A stretch of DNA of 64,000 nucleotides from contig JABAKD010000023.1 in the NCBI GenBank assembly GCA_012845835.1, positions 22,507,108 to 22,571,107 on the forward strand, read 5' to 3'. The translations under genes and the position numbers were made by a program. This stretch comes from Undaria pinnatifida. Taxonomy: Eukaryota > Sar > Phaeophyceae > Laminariales > Alariaceae. Under the pieces are notes generated by a model. That model was not told the origin of the DNA. It did not search any database and saw only the letters and a list, made by a program, of their open reading frames with translations. Positions 1-9,314 of the stretch are shown piece by piece (position 1 is the stretch's first letter; every line of letters begins with the position of its first letter).

Positions 1-1460
1 GCAGTGTTCATTCGAATTATTAGAATGTACTTCATACGCACGTGGAGTTGGTGGGCGATAGGGTTGCTCATTTTGTGGCATATTGCGACAGATAGAGGCT
101 AACCTGGGTTGCGACGGCAACACATCAGAAAGAGACGTCTTTCCTTGGGTGTCCTCTGGTATGTCGCCAAACAGTCGGGATCATGTGTCCGGTACTACGT
201 GTAATTTTCCCGGCTTATGCTCGAATGTAGAATAGAAACTTTGCAAGGCAATGGCCCAACGTGTTAACATGTTGGACGTGTCTTGCATATAATATAGATG
301 CGCGAGAGCAGCGTGGTCGGTGACGCATTCAAAGTGTTTGCCCCAAAGGTACGGACGCCAATGCTGCAGAGCGAGGACAACTCCACAACACTCTTTCATC
401 GTTGCTGAATAATGTTTTTGTCCTTTCGTAAAACGTTTACAGAAAGTAGGCAATGACTTCTAGGTCTGGTTTATCAGATCCTTCGTTGGCGTTTTGGGCT
501 AAGAATGCTCCGACTCCTTCACTTGCATCTACATGTACGATAAACTCTTTCGAATAATCAGGGAAATGTAATACTGGAGGGGATGATAACAACTTCTTAA
601 TCCGGGTTACTGCTTCAGATTGAGTTGTTCCCCAGTGTTTCTCGAATTCCCGCCGTCGCTTACATCGATTTTTAGTAAGCTCGACCAGAGATGCTGTAAC
701 TTCAGCATATTCTGGTATAAACCGGCGTACGAAATTGAGTGTGCCCAATGAAGAACGAAATTCCTTGATATTCTTCGGGTCTGGCAAGTCACTAATGGCT
801 TTTATACGGTCATCGCCAATAGTGATACCATGTTCCGATATGACATGACCTTTATATTCAACTTGTTTCGAACCGAACTGTAACTTGGACGGTTTTAACG
901 TCAAACCAGCTGCTTGTAAAGCTGAAAGCATGCGTTCCAGTGACAACAGATGTGCTTCCCACGTAGATGAACAAGCTATTAAATCATCCACATAACACAA
1001 AAGACCATTGGCTGAACCAGTATCACCGAGGGCGAGCGACATTACATGTTGATACAACCAGGGTGCGTTACAAACTCCGAACGACATGCGTTTAAAGCAG
1101 TACTTGCCTTTAGCTGTAACAAAAGCAGTTGATTCGATGTCCGCGTCAGCAACAGGAAGCTGATGAAAAGCACTGTGAACGTCGGCTACTGTGATGAACT
1201 TGGCTCCACCCACAGAGTCGAGATGAGTTTCGATGTTGGGCATGGGCCATGTTTTACGGACGAGATGACGATTACGAGTGCTACGGTAGTCAACACAGAA
1301 CCGTGGTGACCCATCAGCTTTGCTGACAATAGTAGCAGGACTACCCCAGGCACTTGTGCGTTCCTCTATTATTCCCTGCTTCAGTGACTTGTCGACTTGA
1401 TCGTCGTTTTGTTCTTGAAGGCGGGGTGAGGTGCGGTACGGCGCACGATCAACCGGACGA
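1..1460 (-). pseudogene. Reverse transcriptase-RNase H part of pol (Ty3/gypsy), broken
   Basis: This is the polymerase and RNase H part that would copy the element RNA into DNA. Reading leftwards from about 1460, the frame carries RT motifs GIIEERTSAWGSPATIV and RFCVDYR, then the catalytic YVDD box at about 985-1000, then the tether. RNase H follows with HVDAS near 530, a KECCG glutamate and a VTDHAAL aspartate near 320. A one-base frame change near 450 joins the main block (437-1243 and upstream) to the RNase H tail (181-453). A TGA at 181-183 replaces a codon in the conserved DxxSR region, yet the frame stays open from 180 to the window edge, so the connection domain continues outside. Family assignment is firm; the lesions make this copy non-functional unless they are sequencing errors. 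Confidence 0.85.
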
Positions 1461-2157
1461 GTGAGTGCCTGGTTGTAACGGGAATGTGGCTTCGGCTATT
1501 TTACAACAGCCTAGCTCTTCCGCTGACAACGAAAAGACTGGGCGGTATTTTGCGCATAGGTTTCTAACCTCCGAAACTTGTTCGGGTGAGAGAGTAGTGT
1601 CAGCAAATGCTTTAGCAAGGGCTGGCTCTAGTGCTTCTCGCGCAGCTGCTAGTTCATCCTATGTTTTGGGTGATGCGGCTACCGCACTTATCCGTAATTC
1701 ACGTGCATCCGTCACACTGGCTGTTGACAAGAGCGCAAGTGCTAGATGTGCGGTTATAGTGACATCGCGCGTAGACGGATTGGCGATTTGCAACCAGACG
1801 GACCCGCCCACTGCACGCCATGTTGCTACAGTACGTGCGACAACAACACGTTCGAAAGTTTGGAATTTTTTTTATCCAATATTTCGGAGAATTCGGATTG
1901 AGATACCGTACGAGGTTCGAATACGACGTCAGTATCAACCGGAGGTTTTGTTTCAGTGAAAACCACAACCGATGCCTCAGTTCCTGCCGGTAAATAAAAC
2001 AGAATTTCAGACAAACAGGGAAAGCCTCAAAGTCAGCATGGATGGATGCGACATACGCAGAGGTTACTCCCGCTGGGGAAGTTGATGATCCAGTGGTACT
2101 TGAATCAACACGATGAACAGCGGGTATAGTTGTTTCGCTTGAGTGAAAAGTGATACA
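1461..2157 (-). pseudogene. Decayed pol linker between protease and reverse transcriptase
   Basis: Pieces of coding sequence can be followed in two minus-strand frames. One block reads through a segment ending in AEELGCCKIAEATFPL just before the RT. It is interrupted by a TAG at 1659-1661, and a one-base frame shift near 1450 is needed to enter the RT frame. A second block at 1826-2014 sits in the RT frame and ends at a stop. No catalytic domain is expected here; the region normally links protease to RT. The plus-strand open frame over 1465-1959 is an antisense shadow of this segment. Confidence 0.55.
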
Positions 2158-3015
2158 CTAATTTTTCCAGTCAAGTTTCGCACCAAATAAAGACATGACG
2201 CTGTTATCTAACAGGATATCATCAGGACGTAACGATGAAATGACAAGCGCTTCTACTGGGCGAGTGACGTCCCCCAGTTGTAAATCAAAGCGAATGAACC
2301 CTATTATTTCCATCACTGATCCATTTGCGGCTTTCAACGTGAGCACAGCAGGTGGGATGGCATGTATCGGTTCATTTTTCAATATAGGGTGGCGTTTCAC
2401 AAACGAGGAAGCCACACATGGAAGATCGCTTGCCGTGTCAACAGTGACACGAGGCACCTCGAAGCCTCCAATACGTCCACATATATGAACGCGATGAGAC
2501 GAGAAAGCAAGCGTAAGCGGCGATCGCGTACGACGCGATAAAGCACAGGCGTGCCATTCTTCATGTATATTATTATGAGTACTGCTCCTTTCATGATCGG
2601 GGCAGTCTTCATTGACATCCATAGACACAGACTTATCAATCGCTGGCAACGAAGAATCCACCTGCTTATTACCTATATCCCTAGACACGGATTCAATAGG
2701 TACTGGCAATAAAAAATACACCTGCGTATTGCCTACATGGGGGTCTGCGGGACACATGTTAACCAACGACCTACCAGGTACACTGTCTGCAAAACGCACA
2801 CGCTTACTTACAGGGGAAGGATCTACGACTGCAGTATCCTTACTTGTCTCATCACAGATCGACATACCTTCGAGGGTGAGCGACTCGGAAAGCACGTGCT
2901 TCCCTATGTCGTCCCTCGGGTTACCCGACCTTACAGAAACCGATGGATAATCGATCTCGGGGGAAACCCTGAACGAACTCCCAACTGCGGGAACGACTTC
3001 CACAACTGGGCACCG
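2158..3015 (-). CDS. Retropepsin-like aspartic protease domain, in frame with gag
   Basis: A retropepsin-type domain that would cleave the Gag-Pol precursor. The N-terminal 150 residues are low-complexity and unassigned. The C-terminal part has the flap and fold pattern of a clan AA protease: VTVDTASDLPCV, with DTA in place of the usual DTG/DSG, followed by about 60 residues and the closing block PDDILLDNSVMSLFGAKLDW. There is no convincing ATG of its own. The frame is the same as gag and is separated from it by a single TGA at 3016-3018, so expression as a gag-pro readthrough product is likely. It stops with TAG at 2158-2160, after which pol is in another frame. Domain identity is moderately certain; loss of the DTG glycine may reduce activity. 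Confidence 0.65.
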   Translation of the reverse strand, partial: RCPVVEVVPAVGSSFRVSPEIDYPSVSVRSGNPRDDIGKHVLSESLTLEGMSICDETSKDTAVVDPSPVSKRVRFADSVPGRSLVNMCPADPHVGNTQVYFLLPVPIESVSRDIGNKQVDSSLPAIDKSVSMDVNEDCPDHERSSTHNNIHEEWHACALSRRTRSPLTLAFSSHRVHICGRIGGFEVPRVTVDTASDLPCVASSFVKRHPILKNEPIHAIPPAVLTLKAANGSVMEIIGFIRFDLQLGDVTRPVEALVISSLRPDDILLDNSVMSLFGAKLDWKN

Positions 3016-3714
3016 TCAGGTGGACTTCTGACGGCGAGCTCTCCTCTCCCGATACCGGGGCAGGTTAGCCTCCCCAAACAGGGGGTGGTTAAAACAATCA
3101 TTACCGGCGTGACTGGACTTATCTCTAGCCGTACACCCTGATACTGAACAGGGTGAGTGATCACGCGTGATGTTCAACCTAGACGTAGACGACTTAGCTG
3201 CAGGCATCTTCGAACTGGACAAGTGAGATGCTGCTGCTGCTGAACCGTGGTTCTTACGAGAACCACTGTGTGAGCGCTTACGTTCAAGACGACTCTCAGG
3301 CCCGCGTACTGCTCGCACCTGAGCTCTAGAACGAGCGCGCGCAACAGTCGACCATGACATGGCACTGACTGTGCCATCGACTGCTGCTAGGGACGCAGCA
3401 CTCCGCTGGGCCCTATCGACTGCCTGCTGCATTGACTGACAGTATTGGCCAATGCGATGTAGGTCCAAAATTTTTGGGCGTAACCCACGCAAAAAAATTA
3501 CGATTTGCTCTTCTTCAGAAGGATCTTTGCCAGGTGACGGCTCGCGGGGGATGAAGTAGGTTTCTTCTTCTACCTCTTCCTCCTCCCCCTGGTATTGATT
3601 CATATTGCCTTCTTCAGGACGTGAGGGAAGGCCACCTCCCTCCAGACGTGGGGGAAGGGTGTTTAGGTCCGTATGACCATCCCCGGGACCAGGGGGGTCT
3701 GTCCCGTCTGCCAT
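3016..3714 (-). CDS. Gag-like protein with C-terminal zinc knuckle
   Basis: First gene of the retrotransposon, read from an ATG at 3714. The 232-residue product starts with a proline- and acid-rich stretch and contains a short helical segment (EEQIVIFLRGLRPKILDLHR) of the kind found at the end of a retrotransposon Gag domain. It then becomes basic and Ser/Arg-rich, and near its end has a C-x4-C-x7-H-x4-C cluster (starting CSVSGC), a variant of the nucleocapsid zinc knuckle. It is shorter than typical Ty3/gypsy Gag proteins, so the N-terminal capsid part may be reduced. It ends in a TGA followed by CGG, with the protease in the same frame behind it. Function as the particle protein is inferred from position and the knuckle. 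Confidence 0.6.
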   Translation of the reverse strand: MADGTDPPGPGDGHTDLNTLPPRLEGGGLPSRPEEGNMNQYQGEEEEVEEETYFIPREPSPGKDPSEEEQIVIFLRGLRPKILDLHRIGQYCQSMQQAVDRAQRSAASLAAVDGTVSAMSWSTVARARSRAQVRAVRGPESRLERKRSHSGSRKNHGSAAAASHLSSSKMPAAKSSTSRLNITRDHSPCSVSGCTARDKSSHAGNDCFNHPLFGEANLPRYRERRARRQKST

Positions 3715-3800
3715 ATGGCAAGCGGGACAAACGTGCGGGTTTTTTTTTACTGAAGCTTACCCGCTCTTTTCGGTGGGGTTTCTAGAACCGATCCAGCTTC

Positions 3801-3817
3801 AATGCCTCAACGCCAAT
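3801..3817 (-). other. Candidate primer-binding site of the Ty3/gypsy element
   Basis: Read on the minus strand, the bases next to the presumed LTR end are TTGGCGTTGAGG, starting one base inside the element. A TGG start is what a site pairing with the CCA end of a tRNA should show. The matching tRNA cannot be named from the window. Confidence 0.4.
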
Positions 3818-3994
3818 TGTGGGACTGTTGTCCCTTCGCAGGTTTCTCTTTCTCTGATGGAGGTGTGGAGACACACCGAGGTGGGTTACGTGCGTAACCG
3901 CACGCTCGAGGGTCAACGATGACGAAACACCTCAGAGCCTACCTCGAGGAGCCAGGATGATCTAGAAGAATTATAGCTATAAGAAGGCGGTACA
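3818..3994 (-). repeat. Candidate 5' LTR of the Ty3/gypsy element
   Basis: The stretch begins TGTGGG and ends GGTACA on the plus strand, so on the element strand it runs from TGT to ACA and abuts the primer-binding site. A TATA-like TTATAGCTATAA lies near its start in element orientation. The partner LTR is outside the window, so the outer border is a guess. Confidence 0.35.
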
Positions 3995-4022
3995 ATCTAG
4001 GGAATAGGGACTGGTATCCACA

Positions 4023-4150
4023 TATATGATGTTCTGGCCGAGAGTTTGCGAAAATTATGACAAGTTTCTGGTGGATTTTTGAAAAAAAAAATAAACAAAA
4101 AAATATGATGTTCTGGCCGAGAGTTTGCGAAAGTTATGACAAATTAGCGA
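4023..4150. repeat. Tandem duplication of a 40-bp segment
   Basis: A segment beginning ATGATGTTCTGGCCGAGAGT occurs twice, at about 4026 and 4105, with only one substitution in the shared part and an A-rich spacer between. It lies between the LTR element and the trinucleotide tract. No gene is visible in 3995-4165. Confidence 0.7.
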
Positions 4151-5369
4151 TAAAATTTTTGAACCATGATGAGGCATTTACCCCTGCTAACAATGGATCT
4201 CCGTATTAGTGCTGATATTACTAGTACTAGAAGCACTAGCAATAGTTGTATAGCAGTAGTAGTACCAAACGTAGTAGCACAAGGAGTACAAGTTGTATAC
4301 CGTATACAACTATTACTAAAATTATTACTACTCGTACTCCAACTATCGGTACTACAACTACTACTAGTGTTACTAAGTAATAGTAGTAGCAATAGTAGTG
4401 GCAGTAGTGGTGCTACCAGTACGACTAGTAGCAGTAGAAGTACTAGTAACAGTAATTGTAGTTGTATACCGTGTAAAGCTAACTATTACCAGTATTACTA
4501 CTGACACTACTACAATTAGTATTACAACTAATACGCCTATTACTACTAGTAATAGTATCTAGTTGTATACTGTATGAAACTACTACCGGTATTCCTACTA
4601 ACGATACTACTACAACTAGTGCTACAACTACTACCACCATTGCTGCTACTAGTGCTACTACTGGTACTACAACTATTGGTAGTACAACTACGTCAACTAT
4701 CAAGTAGAGGGAGGAGGAAGAGAAGGAAGAGGAGGAGGAGTAGTGGCAGTAGTAGTACTACCAGCACTAGTAGCAGTAGTTTTACTAGTAGCCGCAGTAG
4801 CAGTAGTAGTACTAGTAGTAGTACTAGTAGGAGTAAAAGTAGAACTAACAGTAGCAGTGCTGGCAGTAGTAGCACTAGTAGTATACAACTACTCCTACTA
4901 GTATCACTAGTGCCGATACTACAACAATTTGTACAACTATTACTAGCAGTACCACTACTAGTACTACTCGTACTACTACCACGACTCCTAGTACTACTAC
5001 TGGTGCTGTTAGTACTGCTACTAGTCCTACCACTACTAATACTACTACCATTACTACTAGTACTACTACTAATAGGACTACTGCTCCTAGAACTATTACA
5101 TGTCCTACTACCACTAACTAGATTCTGGGGTAAGGTACTAGTATCAACCCCCGTACTCCTGGTGCTACTACTGTACTTGGTAGTTGTAGCAGTATGGGTG
5201 GTAGTAAAAGTAGCACTAGTAGTACTAGTAGTATTACTATTCACAATTACTAGTAGCAGTACCACTGGCACTAGTTCAACTACCTGGTAGTTGTAGCGAT
5301 AGTAATGTTAGCAGCAGTAGTAGCAGGAGTAGAATTACTAATAGTAGTACTAGTAGTAAAAGTTGTATA

Positions 5370-6492
5370 AATCTATATATCTTAGTTCGCTTATCACATA
5401 TGCACATCCTTACGTCTGCGGATATCTCCCGCCTCTGACCGCCTTTCCGCGCGGTTTCTTCGCTGAGGCGTGCCCCCGCCTCGCCTGCAACCACCGGCTC
5501 AGCTGATCCGCCCGCTCGGCGCCGTAGCGCGCGCGCGAGGCCTCGACGTCGAGATCTACGACGAGATCTCCGAAAAATCGTGCCCTGTGAGACGTTTGGT
5601 GCGTAGTCTGCACACAGGGATAATGTCTTCGCGTTATTTCTTCGGTACGTGTTCTCTGACCTCCGACACACGGGGGGGGGTCGATTACCTGGCCGGCGTC
5701 GCCATTGTAAAGGCCACTAAGCGAGGTTTGTGCTAGGATCTGGGGAAGAAAAGTTCGTAATCCCCGAGAACACATGCCACCCAGGCGTAGTGGAGAACTG
5801 CGAACTCTCAATATTTTTGAACCCCCGGTAGTCTACAGCAGCACGCATACATGTACATGATGTACAGCAGTAGCTGAAGCTATGATGAGCCTGCAGCATC
5901 ACGAAGCTACAAATGGTATATGCACAGCAGCATCACGAAGCTACAAATGGTATATGCACAGCAGAATCACGAAGCTACAAATGGTATATGCACAGCAGCA
6001 GCTGGGCGTCGTGGAGAACTGCGAACTCTCAATATTTTTGAACCCCCGGTAGTCTATACAGCAGCACGTACATGTACATGATGTACAGCAGTAGCTGAAG
6101 CTATGATGAGCCTGCAGCATGACGAAGCTACAAATGGTATATGCACAGCAGCATCACGAAGCTACAAATGGTATATGCACAGCAGCATGACGAAGCTACA
6201 AATGGTATATGCACAGCAGCAGCTGTGGCCGCGCCTTTCTGCGTAGCAACGCAGAGCGTCACCCAGCTGGGGTGAACCGCCATGCTCTCCCATAATTTCC
6301 AGGCTGCCTTCTCGCATTGTTCCGCCGCACACGGGAAATCGGGAAAAATTTGTCGGCATTTTCCCTTTCCAGTATCTCCCATATATGAATTAACAAACTT
6401 CGTTTAACTCTTGGCATTACTTCTTACCCTCTTAATATTTACTATCCTGCGCTGCGACCGGCGGCCGTCCAGGCCGCCCGCGTAGCCCCTTG
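5370..6492 (+). mobile_element. Non-autonomous Helitron2-like element, copy 1 (about 1.1 kb)
   Basis: The element starts with a TA-rich stretch and AGTTCGCTTATCACATATGC and ends with the hairpin GGCGGCC-GTCCA-GGCCGCC followed by CCCCTTG. The same start and end bound the long Helitrons at 41.8-59.5 kb, and copy 4 at 59470-60595 has the same layout. It has no transposase. The interior has a GC-rich 5' third, a run of 9 G, and a minisatellite of about 35 bp (GCATCACGAAGCTACAAATG core) in two blocks. The flanks GTTGTA(TA) on the left and (TA)CCGTATACAA on the right rebuild the 19-bp palindrome of the surrounding tract, so both borders are known to within the TA dinucleotide. Confidence 0.85.
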
Positions 6493-7566
6493 TACCGTAT
6501 ACAAATTTGATCTATTAATAGCTCCAAATTCACCACCTAAAGTAAAAATACCAACACTAACCATTATCGTGGACAAAAAATAAGACCCCTCCGAATAAAA
6601 ACTCACCCATATAGTACATTACTAGTGCTACCACTACTACTACTGCTACTAAATTTTATAGTAACGTACTAGTACGAACACTATCCTTAGTACTACTAGT
6701 GTCCTTAGTTCTAGAAGTAGTACCAACAGTAGGGCTAGTACTGATAGTAGAAGTAGCACTAGTGGTAGTACTAGTAGCAGTACTTGTAGTAGTACAAACA
6801 TTTCTTATTAATAGTAGTACTGCTAGCAATAGTTGTACTAGTTGTTCTAGTAGTAAAAATAGTAACGTTAGCAGTAGCGGTAGAAGCGATAGTAGTACTA
6901 GAAACATTAGTAGTAGTAGTTGTATACCGTGTAAAACTAACTACTACTAGTATTACTACTACCGACACTACTACAATTAGTGATACAACTACTACTCCTA
7001 GAACAGATAGTAGTAGTTGTATCTAGTTTGTATACTGCATGAAACTACTACTAGTACTACTACTGGTACAACTATTGGTACTACCACAACTACGACAACA
7101 CCCAAGTAGGAGGAGGAGGAGGAGGAAAAAGTGGAGTAGTGGCAGTAGTAGTACTAGTAGCGGTACTGCCAGTAAAGGTAGTACTAACAGTAGCAGTACT
7201 GGTAGTAGTAGCACTAGTAGGAGTAGTTGTATACCGTATACAACTACTCCTACTAGTATTGCTACTACCGATACTACTACAATTAGTACAACTATTTCTA
7301 GCAGTACCACTAGTAGTACAACTCTTACTACTACCACGACTCCTAGTACTACTACTGGTGCTAATAGTACTACTGCTAGTACTACCACTACTATTACTAC
7401 TACCATTACTACTAGTAATAGGACTACTGCTCCTAGAACTATTACATGTCCTACTACTACCACTAACTAGCTTCTGGGGTAAGGTACTAGGATTAACCCT
7501 CGTACTCCTAGTACTAGGTAGTCGTAGTAGTATGGCTGGTAGTAAAAGTAGCACCAGTAGTACTAG

Positions 7567-7930
7567 TCCTTATTATAGAATACGCTAAGGTGGTCGTGAC
7601 GTTTTTCTGGATCATTAAAAGTATCTTGGTTAAAACACCGCCCAACAAAAGCGGGGACTCCCGAGCTCCACTCGGCCTCAGGCGGCCTCGCGGTGCTGCC
7701 ACGTCCTATCCGCACAGCAGCACTACGACATGCCGGCGAAACAACGGGCGTCAAAGCCCCACCTCGGCGAGGGGGGAGCGTGGAAATCGCCCTCCCGGGG
7801 ACGGTTCGCCTGCCCCCCCCCGCTGTTTTTTCGTCGCTGCCCGCTATTTTTTTTTTTATCTCCGACTATAGTAAACTTTTGAATTGCTTTTGGGCCACTT
7901 GCCACTTGAGCCATGGACAGAGCCATGGAC
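7567..7930. other. Unassigned insertion of unique, partly GC-rich DNA in the trinucleotide tract
   Basis: The AGT/ACT pattern stops and about 360 bases of ordinary sequence follow. It includes a GC-rich core, a C-run, a run of about 12 T near 7850 and two ATGGACA copies just before the pattern resumes. In other higher-order copies the palindrome lies at the corresponding place, so it seems to have been replaced or displaced here. No coding frame with family similarity, terminal repeat or target duplication was found. Confidence 0.5.
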
Positions 7931-8459
7931 ACGACTATTGGTACTTCAACTACTCCAAGTACTACGAAGTAGCAGTAGTTGTAGTAAGAGTACTACCAGT
8001 AGTACTAGCAGTAACACTAGTAGCAGTAGAAGTAGTACTAGTGAGAGCACCGGTAGTAGTAGCATCTGTAGTAGTAGTTTTACACCCTCCTACTAGTTTT
8101 AGTACTATTATACCGATACTACTACTAGTACTACTAATAGTACTATTACTAGAACTACTACTCCCAGAACTATTACTAGTGCTACTACTACCACTACTAG
8201 TACTACTACTGCTACTAAATTTTGGAGTAGCGTACTAGTACTAACACAATCCTTATTACTACTAGTGTCCTTAATACAAGTAGCAGTATTATTAGTACGG
8301 CTAGTACTATTAGTAAAAGTAGCACTAGTAGTAGACTCTAGTAGCAGTACTTGCAGAGGTGGTACTATTTCTTATTATTGGTAGCAGTACTACTAGCACT
8401 AGTTGTACTAGTTGTTCTAGTAGTAAAAAATGTAACGTTAGCAGTAGCGATAACAGCAG

Positions 8460-8460
<1 letters not shown>

Positions 8461-8490
<30 letters not shown>

Positions 8491-8622
8491 CTCCGGCGGA
8501 TGGGGAAAAATGAAGCTTTAGCTCACCACACTTCCACATATTTTCATACGCGTCGTGTGTCGATTTAACTCAGTTGCTTTCGCAGCCCAACGCTAGCTGG
8601 CGCACCCTTCGGGTCCCATTGT
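8461..8622 (-). mobile_element. SINE-like retroposon, longer copy, minus strand
   Basis: On the minus strand the segment reads from a 5' part resembling a tRNA-type pol III promoter (a TAGCG-TTGG-like A box and a GAGTTAAATC B-box-like motif) through CGACACACGACGCG and GTGAGCTAAAGCTTC to a tail of 26 A. It interrupts the trinucleotide tract. A second copy of its 3' half lies in opposite orientation at 9214-9314. The poly-A tail and the 5' truncation of that second copy argue for LINE-type retroposition. The tRNA origin is tentative. Confidence 0.6.
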
Positions 8623-9213
8623 AGGTATAGTATTAGTACCACTATTAACACTAGTAGTAGAAGCACTATCAGCAGTTGTAAAGCAATAGTAGTACCAAAA
8701 GTAGTAGTACTTGTGGCAGAAGTTGTATGCCGTATACAACTATTACTAAAATTATTACTACTGGTACTACAACTATTGGTACTACAGCTACTACTAGCAG
8801 CGGTAGAAGTACTAGTAACAGTAGTAGTAGTTGTATATCGTGTAAAACTAACTACTACTAGGATTCCTACTACCGACACTACTACAATTAGTAATACAAC
8901 TACTACTCCTAGTACTAATAGTAGTAGTTGTATCTAGTTGTATACTGTATAAAACTACTAGTACTACTACTGGTACTACAACTAATGGTACAAAAACTAC
9001 GTCAACTACTATGTAGGAGGAGGAGGAGGAGAAGGAAGAGGAGGAGTAGTGGCAGTAGTAGTACTCCCAGCACTAGTAGCAGAAGTATTACTAGTAGTCG
9101 TAGTAGCAGTAGCAGTTCTAGTAGGAGTAAAAGTAGTACTAACAGTAGCAGTACTGGTAGTAGTAGCACTAGTAGGAGTAGTTGTATACCGTATACAACT
9201 ACTCCTACTAGTG

Positions 9214-9314
9214 TTTCGACACACGACGCGTATGAAAATACGCGGAAGTGTGGTGAGCTAAAGCTTTATTTTTCCCCATCCGCCGGAGGATAAAAAAAAA
9301 AAAAAAAAAAAAAA
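9214..9314 (+). mobile_element. SINE-like retroposon, 5'-truncated copy with 11-bp target duplication
   Basis: It starts TTTCGACACACGACGCG, matches the 3' half of the copy at 8461-8622, and ends in about 24 A. It is flanked by the perfect direct repeat TCCTACTAGTG at 9203-9213 and 9315-9325, which is tract sequence. Flanking repeat, A tail and 5' truncation together show an individual retroposition event. Confidence 0.8.

Larger units (their letters stand above)
1..3994 (-). mobile_element. Ty3/gypsy-type LTR retrotransposon, truncated by the window edge
   Basis: On the minus strand the order is candidate LTR, primer-binding site, gag, aspartic protease, linker, reverse transcriptase and RNase H, which is the Ty3/gypsy order. 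Integrase and the second LTR would lie left of base 1. The pol part carries several stops and frame changes (near 181, 450, 1450 and 1660), so this copy is a decayed provirus-like element. The order and motifs are seen directly. The superfamily call rests on the RT-RNase H arrangement and the YVDD box. Confidence 0.85.

Noticed and set aside
5410-5811. 133-residue antisense frame (and an 88-residue sense frame at 5470-5736) recurring in the Helitron 5' regions
   Set aside because: The antisense frame is intact only in copies 1 and 4 and is broken by indels in copies 2 and 3; the sense frame is broken in copy 3. Both are GC-rich non-coding sequence shared by descent.
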